In this document: piece after piece, positions 1 to 8,371 of the stretch
Layout of the letters: each line of letters opens with the position of its first letter
Numbering within the stretch: the stretch's first letter is position 1
From: Desulfuromonadales bacterium GWC2_61_20
GTDB taxonomy: Bacteria > Desulfobacterota > Desulfuromonadia > Desulfuromonadales > UBA2197
Length of the DNA stretch: 37,642 nucleotides
Direction: 5' to 3'
Assembly: GCA_001799485.1 (NCBI GenBank)
Contig: MGTO01000021.1
Span: forward strand, 1 to 37,642
Notes under the pieces: model-generated
The model's input: only the letters and a program-made list of their open reading frames with translations
Database searches by the model: none
What the model was told of the DNA's origin: nothing
Position numbers and translations under genes: made by a program

Positions 1-106
1 GCCTCCTTGTTTGCATGGAGACCAGCTTAACCCGCCTCAGCGACAGAATATGTCACAGCTGGAGCGGAGTGGATAACCAGATTCCAAAATAGCCAAGGAG
101 GGGAAA

Positions 107-133
107 ATGCCGAACCGCTGCGGTTCTGAATGA
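107..133 (+). other. Possible 8-codon leader mini-ORF with palindrome
   Basis: A strong Shine-Dalgarno-like AAGGAGGGG (95-103) precedes an ATG at 107, and the reading frame stops at a TGA at 131-133 after 8 codons (MPNRCGSE). Inside it lies a perfect 7-bp inverted repeat, GAACCGC-T-GCGGTTC (112-126). This could be a translated leader, an operator, or chance. It sits 36 bases before the first complete gene. Confidence 0.2.
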
Positions 134-169
134 CATTGATACACTCAACAACCGAGGAGGTAACAGACC

Positions 170-628
170 ATGGAAAAAACTTTACCGGTTCGCCCCATCG
201 ATATTCTGCTGGTCGAGGACAACCCCGGCGATGTCGATCTGGCGCGGGAGGCGTTGGGGATGGGCAAGCTGCACAATATGCTGCATGTCGCGCCGGACGG
301 CGTCGCCGCCATGGCCTTCCTGCGCCAGAGCGGCAAATATGCCGAGGTGCCGCGCCCGGATCTGATCATCCTCGATTTGAACCTGCCGAAAAAGGACGGT
401 CGCGAGGTCCTGGGCGAAATCAAGGGGGACGAGAGCCTCAAGCGTATCCCCGTCGTCATCCTGACGACCTCACGGGCCGAGACAGACATCCTCAAATCCT
501 ACAACCTCCACGCCAACTGCTACATCACCAAACCCCTCGACATGAAGCAGTTTCTCCAGGTGGTGCAATCTATCGAGGACTTCTGGCTGAGCATCGTCGT
601 TCTGCCCAATGGAGCGAAAAAAAAATGA
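170..628 (+). CDS. Stand-alone response regulator (Rcp1-like)
   Basis: This is a single-domain receiver protein of 152 residues with no output domain. The acidic pocket is E16-D17, the predicted phospho-acceptor is D69 in the LIILDLNLP strand, and the conserved lysine is K121 in ITKPLD. The insert between helix 2 and the acceptor strand resembles the Rcp1 group, which usually accepts phosphate from phytochrome or PAS-type kinases. The start is set by GAGGAGG at 154-160, nine bases upstream of the ATG. Its stop overlaps the next start (ATGA), so it is probably translationally coupled to the REC-kinase that follows. The partner kinase is inferred from position only. Confidence 0.9.
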   Translation: MEKTLPVRPIDILLVEDNPGDVDLAREALGMGKLHNMLHVAPDGVAAMAFLRQSGKYAEVPRPDLIILDLNLPKKDGREVLGEIKGDESLKRIPVVILTTSRAETDILKSYNLHANCYITKPLDMKQFLQVVQSIEDFWLSIVVLPNGAKKK

Positions 629-1755
629 ACTATTCACTGCGCATTCTCCATATCGAAGATAATGCCGGGGATGTCGACCTGATTCGGGAAATGCTGACGG
701 GGACAGGACGGGAGAGCTTCAGCTTCGCGTCGGAACCCAGACTCGCGACGGCACTGAACCAGGTCCGGGGCAACAGCATCGACCTGGCGCTCCTCGATCT
801 CGGCCTGCCGGACAGCAGCGGCCTCGACAGTTTCATCAGGTTGCGCGACACGGCGCCCGAGCTGCCGGTCATCATCCTGACCGGCAATAACGATCAGGAA
901 GCCGCCGTCGCCGCCGTCAAGGAAGGGGCCCAGGATTTTCTCGTCAAGGGGGAGATCACCGCCAACCTGCTGGTGCGTGCCATCCGTTATGCCATCGAGC
1001 GCAAGCGAGCAAAATCCGAACTGCATAAACTCAATGCCGAACTGGAGCAGCGCGTCGCCTCCCGCACCTCCGAACTCGCGGTGGCGAACAGGGAACTCGA
1101 AGCCTTTGCCTACAGCGTCTCCCACGACCTGCGCGCACCCCTGCGGGCCATTGACGGTTTCAGCCGGATTCTGCTGGAGGATTATGCCCCTCAGCTCGAT
1201 GCCGAGGGACAGCGGATTTGCACTGTCATCAGCGACAGCACCCGGCGCATGAACGAGCTCATGAATGCCCTCCTCGCCTTCTCCCGTCTCGGCCGGGCGG
1301 AGCTTCGCCTCGCCCCGGTCGAGATGACCGCCCTGGCCGAAGCGGTCTTTGGCGAATTGACGACGCAAGCAGAGCGCGCCCGCATCGACTTCCGCCTCCA
1401 TCCCCTCCCCCGGGTCGCCGGCGACCCGGCGCTATTGCGCCAGGTGTGGGTCAACCTTCTCGCCAACGCCATCAAGTTCTCGGCGAAAAAGGAGCGGGCG
1501 ACCATCAGCGTCGACGCCCGCAGCGAAGGGACCGAGTACATCTTTTCGGTGCAGGACAACGGCGCCGGCTTCGACATGCGCTACGCCGACAAACTCTTCG
1601 GCATCTTCCAACGCCTGCACAGCGACAAGGAGTTCGCCGGCACCGGTATCGGCCTCTCCATCGTCCAGCGCATCGTCCAGCGTCACGGCGGCCGGGTCTG
1701 GGGCGAGAGCGCGCCCGAGGCCGGAGCCATCTTTTACTTCACGTTGAAACAATGA
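625..1755 (+). CDS. REC-histidine kinase (receiver at N-terminus)
   Basis: The protein has 376 residues. Residues 1-125 are a receiver domain with predicted acceptor D58 and the acidic pair E11-D12. A short coiled coil (about 130-155) follows, then a HisKA domain with H167 in [13 protein letters not shown], and a HATPase_c domain with N-box ([12 protein letters not shown]), DNGAGF and GTGIGLS motifs. There is no membrane segment, so it should be cytoplasmic and take its input through the receiver. The start at 625 is chosen because the ATG overlaps the upstream TGA. The reading frame is open further upstream to 130, but that extension overlaps gene 170-628 and has no domain. Its own stop overlaps the next ATG in the same way. 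Confidence 0.88.
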   Translation: MNYSLRILHIEDNAGDVDLIREMLTGTGRESFSFASEPRLATALNQVRGNSIDLALLDLGLPDSSGLDSFIRLRDTAPELPVIILTGNNDQEAAVAAVKEGAQDFLVKGEITANLLVRAIRYAIERKRAKSELHKLNAELEQRVASRTSELAVANRELEAFAYSVSHDLRAPLRAIDGFSRILLEDYAPQLDAEGQRICTVISDSTRRMNELMNALLAFSRLGRAELRLAPVEMTALAEAVFGELTTQAERARIDFRLHPLPRVAGDPALLRQVWVNLLANAIKFSAKKERATISVDARSEGTEYIFSVQDNGAGFDMRYADKLFGIFQRLHSDKEFAGTGIGLSIVQRIVQRHGGRVWGESAPEAGAIFYFTLKQ

Positions 1756-2795
1756 ACGATTTTTACCGCGGAGAGCGGAGACTAGCAGTCGCAATGCTTG
1801 TGAAAATGCACCCGGGGCTGCCACCTCCAGACAAGCGCTCTCTTCCGGCGGCATTGTTCGCCATCTTCCTGATGACAACTCTACTGCTGGCAACCTCCTG
1901 CACACCGGAGCCGCAACCGGTCCTGCGTATCGGCACCAACGTCCGGCCCGGATACGAGCCCCTCTACCTCGCCCGCGAACTGGGCTATTTCGGCGGCGAC
2001 TCCACCATCAAGCTGGTCGAGTACACCTCCTCCAGCGAGACGCAACGCGCCTTCCAGAACAACATGATCGACGGAGCGGCGCTCACCCTCGACGAAACAT
2101 TGCAGCTCCTCGCCCTCGGCGCCGACCTCGATGTGGTGCTGGTCATGGATGTCTCTCACGGTGCCGATGTCATCCTGGCCCGCCCCGGCACAGATAACTT
2201 CAAACAACTGCGCAACCGCCGCGTCGGCTACGAAGCAACGGCTCTGGGCGCCTATATGCTGGCTCGCGCCCTGCAGCTCGCCGACATGACTCCGTCCGAC
2301 ATCGAACCGGTCGCCCTCGAATCGGCCAAGCACGAGTCCGCCTTGACCTCCGGTCGCGTCGATGCCGTCATCACCTTTGAGCCGACGAGAACCCGACTGT
2401 TGCGGGCGGGGACTCGCCAGGTCTTCGACAGCAGCCAGATCCCCGGCGAAATCGTCGATGTCCTCGTCGTCCGGGGAACCTTTGCCGAAAACCATCCCGC
2501 ATTGGTGGAACAGGTGCGGGAAAGCTGGTTCCAGGCTCTCGGCTATATGAAACAATCCGCGCTCCCCGCCGCGGCAATCATGGCGGAGCGAGAAAAGATC
2601 GGCACCGAAGAATTTCTCCTCGCCCTGGAGGGAATCCTCTTCCCCGACCGGGCGCAAAACCATCGCATGCTGGACGGCCCAGCGCCGACCCTGCTCGGGC
2701 CGGCCCAGCGCCTGGCGACGCTCATGGTCGAAAACAGGCTGATCGACCGGCTCCCGCCGATCGGGCCGCGGTTGAACCGCGCGAACGGACACTGA
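1752..2795 (+). CDS. Periplasmic substrate-binding lipoprotein, NMT1/SsuA-like
   Basis: The protein has 347 residues. A hydrophobic stretch ending in the lipobox LLATSC (about residues 45-50) predicts a lipoprotein signal peptide; the 25-residue lead before it makes a later start (ATG at 1794) possible. The mature part starts RIGTNVRPGYEPLYLARELGYF, typical of NMT1/THI5 and SsuA/TauA binding proteins, and continues with the DGAALTLDETLQLLA and VDAVITFEPT segments of that fold. No permease or ATPase gene is nearby. Because it lies between kinase genes (ATGA overlap with the upstream one), it is more likely a sensory binding protein that presents a ligand to the following membrane sensor than part of an ABC importer. 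The ligand is unknown. Confidence 0.85.
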   Translation: MNDFYRGERRLAVAMLVKMHPGLPPPDKRSLPAALFAIFLMTTLLLATSCTPEPQPVLRIGTNVRPGYEPLYLARELGYFGGDSTIKLVEYTSSSETQRAFQNNMIDGAALTLDETLQLLALGADLDVVLVMDVSHGADVILARPGTDNFKQLRNRRVGYEATALGAYMLARALQLADMTPSDIEPVALESAKHESALTSGRVDAVITFEPTRTRLLRAGTRQVFDSSQIPGEIVDVLVVRGTFAENHPALVEQVRESWFQALGYMKQSALPAAAIMAEREKIGTEEFLLALEGILFPDRAQNHRMLDGPAPTLLGPAQRLATLMVENRLIDRLPPIGPRLNRANGH

Positions 2796-2852
2796 CGGCA
2801 AACGGCATTGCCTGCCCTGGCGGCAAGAGCAGCCCGACTAAAGGATCGCATC

Positions 2853-4211
2853 ATGAAGTTTTTCATCCAGTTCCCGCTGCGCCTCACCATCCCCCTTTTT
2901 CTGTTGCTTTGCCTGTGCGTCCTCAGTCTCTACACCCTGACCCTCGGCAAGAGGCAGGCGGATGCCAGCGTCGAAAAGTTCGTCCTGGCGATGGTGGCGC
3001 AGGACATGTCGCGGCTGCAGGGCCGCATCAACGCGCATCGCCCCGATTACGACGACGACGATATCAAGATCGCCATTGCCAGCCGTGGCTCCGACCCCGA
3101 CGTCAAGGTGGTCCTGCTCTCCGACGAAGGGGACGTTGTCCTTAATGCGACCAATCTCAAATTGCCCGGGCGATCATTGTGGCAGGCCGTCCCCGAAGTC
3201 TCGGCGGAGCTGGTCAGCCAGGCAAAAAGAACGAGAACGGGCGCGGTTCTCCTCGCCGACGACCACCAGAGCATCAGTGCCTACTATCCGGTCGTTCTCG
3301 CGGCCGACACCAGGGAACTGCGGCCAACGCGGGTCGGCCTGCTTTTCATGAAATACGATCTGCGGAGTCTCAAGCTGGCCGGGCACTATCAGGTCGAGCA
3401 GCAGCTCTGGCGCAGCGTGCTGGTCTATGCCCTGGTCCTGATCGTCCTCGGCGGCCTGCTCCACAATTCCCTGACCCAGCGGATGCGGCGGCTGATTGCC
3501 ACGACCAAAAGCTTTGCCGCTGGCGACACCTCGGCCCGCGCCAGCCTGCCGGGGCGGGACGAGATCGCCCGCATCGGCGGCGCCGTGGACAAAATGTTGC
3601 TGACGATCGGAAACGATCGCGAGCTGCTGGCGGAGAACGCGCGCCGCTACCGCCTGCTGACCGAAAATATCAAGGATGTGGTGTGGGTTCTCGATGCCGC
3701 AACCCTGGCCTTCCGTTACGTCAGTCCGTCGGTCGAACGGTTGCGCGGCTACACTCCCGCCGAGATCATGGCCGCCCCCCTGACCGCCGCACTCACCCCC
3801 GAAGCAGCCGACGCCGCCACCCGGCTCATGCGCCGCCGGACCGAGGACTTTCTCGCGGGCAAGATCGCGACTGAGCATTTTTACACCGATGAGGTCGAAC
3901 AGCCGTGCAAGGATGGCTCGACCGTCTGGACGGAAGTCATTACCAGCTACTACTTGAATCCCGCCAACAACCGGGTGGAAATACGCGGCGTCACTCGCGA
4001 CATCGGCGAGCGCAGAACCTGGGAGGAGCAGCTCCGGCAAAGGCTGGACGAACTTCAGCGCTGGCAGGATGTCATGCTCGACCGCGAGGACCGGGTGCAG
4101 GAACTCAAAGGCGAGGTCAACGCCCTCTGCCGCACCCTCGGCCAATCGTTGCGTTACGCGAGCCAGCAAACCGACCCGACCGGATTGGAGAGAGAGGCGC
4201 CACCGGCATGA
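2853..4211 (+). CDS. Membrane HAMP-PAS sensor without kinase domain
   Basis: The protein has 452 residues. A first membrane helix (about 10-32), an extracytoplasmic domain (about 33-185), a second helix (about 187-207), a HAMP linker (about 208-262) and a PAS domain with PAC motif (about 268-390) are followed by a coiled coil, and the protein then ends. No HisKA, GGDEF or other output domain follows, so it must act through a partner. The start is chosen at 2853 because AAGGA lies seven bases upstream; an in-frame ATG at 2808 would add 15 residues with no better ribosome site. Its stop overlaps the start of the REC-kinase downstream (ATGA), which is the obvious output candidate. Confidence 0.82.
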   Translation: MKFFIQFPLRLTIPLFLLLCLCVLSLYTLTLGKRQADASVEKFVLAMVAQDMSRLQGRINAHRPDYDDDDIKIAIASRGSDPDVKVVLLSDEGDVVLNATNLKLPGRSLWQAVPEVSAELVSQAKRTRTGAVLLADDHQSISAYYPVVLAADTRELRPTRVGLLFMKYDLRSLKLAGHYQVEQQLWRSVLVYALVLIVLGGLLHNSLTQRMRRLIATTKSFAAGDTSARASLPGRDEIARIGGAVDKMLLTIGNDRELLAENARRYRLLTENIKDVVWVLDAATLAFRYVSPSVERLRGYTPAEIMAAPLTAALTPEAADAATRLMRRRTEDFLAGKIATEHFYTDEVEQPCKDGSTVWTEVITSYYLNPANNRVEIRGVTRDIGERRTWEEQLRQRLDELQRWQDVMLDREDRVQELKGEVNALCRTLGQSLRYASQQTDPTGLEREAPPA

Positions 4212-6979
4212 ACCCGAAACCCATCATCCTGGCTGTCGACGACACTCCGGCACATCTGGAGCTACTGGAAGCCTTGCTGACTCCAGCCGGCTACCTGGTT
4301 CGTCGGGCCGCCGGCGGTGAAACGGCCCTGGCCGCCGTCGCCGCCGACCCCCCGGACTTGATCCTGCTGGACCTGCGCATGCCCGATATGGACGGATTCG
4401 AGGTCTGCCGGCGGCTCAAGGCGGGCGAGAAAACCACCCATATTCCCATCATCCTTCTCAGCGCCTCCGCCGACAGCAAGGAATGGGTCGCCGGGCTGCA
4501 ACTCGGGGCGGTGGATTTTATCGCCAAACCGTTCCAGCGCGAAGAACTCCTGGCTCGCGTCAGCACACATCTGACACTGAGCCGCGCAAATCTTTCCCTT
4601 AAGGAGCAGGCCGAAACCCTCGCCCGGACCAACCGGCAACTTCAAGCCGAGAGCGTTATCCGCCACGACGCCGAGGACGAGGTACGGCTCAGTCTCGCGC
4701 GCGCCGAGCGCTCGCGCCGGGCCCTCCTCAGCGCCCTGGAGGATCAGAAAAAAGCCGAAGCGAAGATTCGCCGCAACGAGAGTCGCCTGCAAAGTCTTGT
4801 CCATATCCTGCAATATCGCGCCAAGTCCAGACAGGAGTTCCTCGACCATGCCCTGGCCGAGGTCATCCGCATCACCGAGAGCCGCTTCGGCTATATCTAT
4901 TTTTACAACGAAGAGCGCCAGGAGTTCATCCTCAACTCCTGGTCCAAGGACGTCATGGCCACATGCTCGGTGGTTGATCCGCAAAGCTGCTATGCCCTGG
5001 ACAAGACCGGCTTCTGGGGCGAAGTCGTGCGCCAGCGCAAAGCGATCGTGCTCAATGACTTTCCGTCCGCCCATCCCCTCAAAAAAGGCTATCCCGAGGG
5101 ACACCTCCCCCTCACCCGTTTCCTGACGGTGCCGGTCTTCGCGGAGGAAAAGATCGTCGCCGTCGTCGGCGTCGCCAACAAGATCCGCGACTACGACGAC
5201 ATCGATGTCCTGCAACTCACCCTGCTCATGGATGCCGTCTGGAAGACCCTCTCCATCAAAGATTCCGAAGAGGCACTGCGCCAGCATACCGACGAAATGG
5301 CGACCATCCTCGACATCCTTCCGGCGGTGGTCTGGGTCGGTCTCGATCCCGATTGCCGGGTCATCCTCGGCAACCGTGCCGCCAACGAACTCGCCGGGAT
5401 TACGGCGGGGACGAATATTTCCCAGTCGGCGGTGGCGACCGGCCATGCCGTCCCCCTGACCCCGCTGAAGGAGGACGGCAGCCTGTTCATGCCCGAGGAA
5501 CTGCCGATGCAGCGCGCCGTCGCCCTGGCGCAACCGGTGGAGGAGGTCGAGCTCCGCCTCGGCTTCGCCGATGGGCGACTGGTCGATCTCCTCGGCTCGG
5601 CCGCGCCCCTCTTCGACGCCGAGGGCCAGGTGCGCGGCTCCGTCGCCGCCTTTACCGACATCACCGAGCGCAAAGCCGCCGAAGCACGCCTGCGCAAGCT
5701 CAACCGCACCTATGCCCTGCTCAGCAGCCTGAGCCAGACCATCGTCCGCGTGCATGAACCCGACGCCTTGTTCGCGGCGGCATGTCGCATCGCCGTCGAA
5801 CAAGGCGGTTTTCGCATGGCCTGGGTCGCCCGCCTTGACGGGCAAACCCGCCGGGTGCGGGTGGCGATATACGCCGGCACCAATGACGGTTATCTGGAAA
5901 AACTCGATATCTGCCTCGACGACCGCACGCGCGGTCACGGCCCCACCGCAACCGCCCTGCAGGATGGCCAGAGGGTCGTGATTAACGACATCGCCAGCGA
6001 TCCGCGCATGGACCCCTGGCGTGACGCCGCCCTGCAACGGGGCTATCGCTCGGCGATCTTTTTGCCCCTCATGGTCGCGGGTGCGGTCTACGGTACTCTC
6101 AATCTCTACGCCCCCGACGCGCATTTTTTCGACGACATGGAGGTGCAGCTCCTGACCGAACTGGCCTCGACCCTCTCCTTCGCCCTCGAATTTGCCACAC
6201 GGGAGGCGCAGCGACGCGAGGCGGAGGCGGAAATACGTTCATTGAACGCCACCCTCGAAGAACGGGTGCAGCAGCGCACCACCGAACTGCTCGCGACGAA
6301 CAAGGAACTCGAAACCTTTTCCTACAGCGTTTCCCACGACCTGCGGGCGCCGCTGCGGGCCATCGATGGCTTTACCAAAATTCTCCTGGAGGACTATGCG
6401 CCGCGCCTTGACGACGAGGGACTGCGGATTTGCGGCGTCATCAGCTACAACACGCGGCGCATGGGCGAACTCATCGACGCTCTTCTCGCCTTCTCCCGTC
6501 TGGGGAGGACGGAGATCAGGTCCGTCGGCGTCGACATGACTGCCCTGGCCGCCGAGGTCTTTGCCGAATTGACGACGCCGCAGGAGCGCGAGCGTATCGA
6601 TTTTTCTCTCGCTACCCTCCCCCGGGCCTCCGGCGACCCGGCCCTGCTGCGGCAGGTCTGGGTCAACCTCCTGGCCAACGCCGTCAAATTCTCGGCCAAA
6701 CAGCCCCGGGCGAGCATCGCCGTGACAGCTCGTCACGAGGGCAATGAGGGCATCTACACGGTGCGCGATAATGGCGTCGGCTTCAACATGGATTATGCCA
6801 AGAAGCTCTTCGGCGTCTTCCAGCGTCTGCACAGCGACAAGGAGTTCAGCGGAACCGGACTCGGTCTGGCCCTCGTCCAGCGCATTGTCCAGCGTCACGG
6901 CGGGCGCATCTGGGCCGAGGGGGCGCCGGGCCAGGGGGCGACCTTTTACTTCACGATCAGCCCGAAGAAAATGGCCTGA
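4208..6979 (+). CDS. REC-GAF-PAS-GAF histidine kinase
   Basis: The protein has 923 residues. Domains in order are: receiver (5-120, acceptor D55 in LILLDLRMPD), coiled coil (about 130-200), a GAF domain (about 195-350) with the NDFPSAHPLKKGYPEGH signature of a recurrent bacterial GAF subtype, PAS (about 357-488), a second GAF (about 498-661), HisKA with H710 in [13 protein letters not shown], and HATPase_c with intact N, G1 and G2 boxes. No membrane segment is present. Translational overlap with the upstream membrane PAS protein suggests they form one sensing unit with the binding lipoprotein. The last ~430 bases are nearly identical to the kinase fragment at 7897-8364. Confidence 0.9.
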   Translation: MNPKPIILAVDDTPAHLELLEALLTPAGYLVRRAAGGETALAAVAADPPDLILLDLRMPDMDGFEVCRRLKAGEKTTHIPIILLSASADSKEWVAGLQLGAVDFIAKPFQREELLARVSTHLTLSRANLSLKEQAETLARTNRQLQAESVIRHDAEDEVRLSLARAERSRRALLSALEDQKKAEAKIRRNESRLQSLVHILQYRAKSRQEFLDHALAEVIRITESRFGYIYFYNEERQEFILNSWSKDVMATCSVVDPQSCYALDKTGFWGEVVRQRKAIVLNDFPSAHPLKKGYPEGHLPLTRFLTVPVFAEEKIVAVVGVANKIRDYDDIDVLQLTLLMDAVWKTLSIKDSEEALRQHTDEMATILDILPAVVWVGLDPDCRVILGNRAANELAGITAGTNISQSAVATGHAVPLTPLKEDGSLFMPEELPMQRAVALAQPVEEVELRLGFADGRLVDLLGSAAPLFDAEGQVRGSVAAFTDITERKAAEARLRKLNRTYALLSSLSQTIVRVHEPDALFAAACRIAVEQGGFRMAWVARLDGQTRRVRVAIYAGTNDGYLEKLDICLDDRTRGHGPTATALQDGQRVVINDIASDPRMDPWRDAALQRGYRSAIFLPLMVAGAVYGTLNLYAPDAHFFDDMEVQLLTELASTLSFALEFATREAQRREAEAEIRSLNATLEERVQQRTTELLATNKELETFSYSVSHDLRAPLRAIDGFTKILLEDYAPRLDDEGLRICGVISYNTRRMGELIDALLAFSRLGRTEIRSVGVDMTALAAEVFAELTTPQERERIDFSLATLPRASGDPALLRQVWVNLLANAVKFSAKQPRASIAVTARHEGNEGIYTVRDNGVGFNMDYAKKLFGVFQRLHSDKEFSGTGLGLALVQRIVQRHGGRIWAEGAPGQGATFYFTISPKKMA

Positions 6980-6982
6980 CCC

Positions 6983-7900
6983 ATGACGACTCGCAGCCCG
7001 CTGCCGCAACATTCCCCTCTTGGTGAACGATCCGTTTGCCCCGTGCCGCTTTCACGCTTTTTACGCGCCAAGGCTACGCCACTCGATGTTTTCCTCTCCC
7101 GCATGGTCTGGTTAAACGTTCTGCCGCTTGTTCTTCTTGCAATTTATTTGGCCGGCCACCACCTCCACACCTTGTACGCCCAGCAGAACCGGGAAGCCGG
7201 GGACCAGGCGCGCAATGTTGCCACGGCCATCGACAAAACACTGCATAGCCAGATCGCCGCGCTGCAACTGCTGGCAGCGTCACCACTTCTTGACGATCCG
7301 CTGCGGCTGCCGGAGTGCTACAAAGAAGCGTTAGCTTTTCACGAAAATTTTGGCGGGCATGTCATTTTCGCCGACCTGTCCATGCAAATGCTCTTCAACA
7401 CGCGCGTCCCGTTCGGGTCGACCTTACCGAAATTACCCAGACCCCAAGGGCACGCGGCCGCCCCGGCGGCGCTGGCAACGAAACAACCCGCGGTGGGGGA
7501 CATGTTTCTCGGCCCCATCGCCAATGAAACTCTCGTCGCCGTGGCGGTACCTGTCCTGCGCGACGGCCATTTTCGCGGGCTGCTGCTGAGCATCCTGGAA
7601 ACCCGTCAATTGCAACTGCGCCTCGATGCGGTGGCCCTCCCGGAAGACTGGTCACTGACCCTCATCGACGGCAAGAATGCTGTCATGGCGCGCCGCGCCT
7701 CCTCGGCTGCGAGCGATCGGCCCTTCGGCCGTTCGCAGACACGCTCCCATGTCGCCCAGCTGACGACTTCGGCCTGGTCGGTGGTTCTGGAGATGCCCGG
7801 CCGTACCTACTACTCGCCACTGGTCATAACCTCGGCAGCTCTGGCCGTGGCAATTTTCGCAACCGCCCTGATCGGCATCGTCAACGGCCGCAGGGCGTGA
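6983..7900 (+). CDS. Truncated membrane sensor, Cache-like
   Basis: The protein has 305 residues. It has a membrane helix near residues 41-58, an extracytoplasmic domain that looks like a double-Cache sensor (about 65-265), and a second helix near 275-298. It stops six residues after the second helix. A Cache receptor normally continues into HAMP, kinase or cyclase domains, so the cytoplasmic half appears to be missing. The start is three bases after the previous stop. Its TGA (7898-7900) overlaps a GTG (7897-7899) that opens the frame of a kinase ATPase fragment. I read this as a sensor kinase that lost its middle by deletion and now survives as two frames; a functional split sensor cannot be excluded. 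Confidence 0.7.
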   Translation: MTTRSPLPQHSPLGERSVCPVPLSRFLRAKATPLDVFLSRMVWLNVLPLVLLAIYLAGHHLHTLYAQQNREAGDQARNVATAIDKTLHSQIAALQLLAASPLLDDPLRLPECYKEALAFHENFGGHVIFADLSMQMLFNTRVPFGSTLPKLPRPQGHAAAPAALATKQPAVGDMFLGPIANETLVAVAVPVLRDGHFRGLLLSILETRQLQLRLDAVALPEDWSLTLIDGKNAVMARRASSAASDRPFGRSQTRSHVAQLTTSAWSVVLEMPGRTYYSPLVITSAALAVAIFATALIGIVNGRRA

Positions 7901-8364
7901 CAACCGTCGACATGACTGCCCTGGCCGCCGAGGTCTTTGCCGAATTGACGACGCCGCAGGAGCGCGAGCGTATCGATTTTTCTCTCGCGCCCCTCCCCCG
8001 GGCCTCCGGCGACCCGGCCCTGCTGCGGCAGGTCTGGGTCAACCTCCTGGCCAACGCCGTCAAGTTCTCGGCCAAACAGCCCCGGGCGAACATCGCCGTG
8101 ACTGCCCGTCATGAGAGGGATGACTGCATCTACACGGTGTGCGACAATGGCGCCGGCTTCAACATGGACTATGCCAGGAAGCTCTTCGGCGTCTTCCAGC
8201 GTCTGCACAACGACAAGGAGTTCAGCGGCACCGGACTCGGTCTGGCCCTCGTCCAGCGCATTGTCCAGCGTCACGGCGGGCGCATCTGGGCCGAGGGGGA
8301 GCCGGGCAAGGGGGCGAAATTTTATTTCACCCTGAACGACATCGGCACAAGCAACCCAGCCTGA
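7897..8364 (+). pseudogene. Histidine-kinase HATPase_c fragment without H-box
   Basis: This frame of 155 codons carries only the end of the dimerisation region and the HATPase_c domain: [13 protein letters not shown] (N-box), DNGAGFNMDYA (G1) and GTGLGLALVQ (G2). The phospho-accepting SHDLRAP segment present in the three complete kinases of this window is absent. Its DNA closely matches the 3' end of the kinase at 6532-6950, while its first ~20 bases match the fusion kinase at about 12169-12190 instead. Those features suggest a deletion or recombination remnant. The GTG start overlaps the upstream TGA, so it could still be translated as an ATPase-only protein. Confidence 0.65.
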
Positions 8365-8371
8365 GGAGACG

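Noticed and set aside
130-624. In-frame N-terminal extension of the REC-kinase back to 130
   Set aside because: It overlaps a complete response regulator in another frame, lacks any domain, and a perfectly placed ATGA overlap gives the start at 625.
1752-2795. The binding lipoprotein considered as part of a sulfonate or thiamine-precursor ABC importer
   Set aside because: No permease or ATPase gene is adjacent; both neighbours are signalling genes, so a sensory role fits better.
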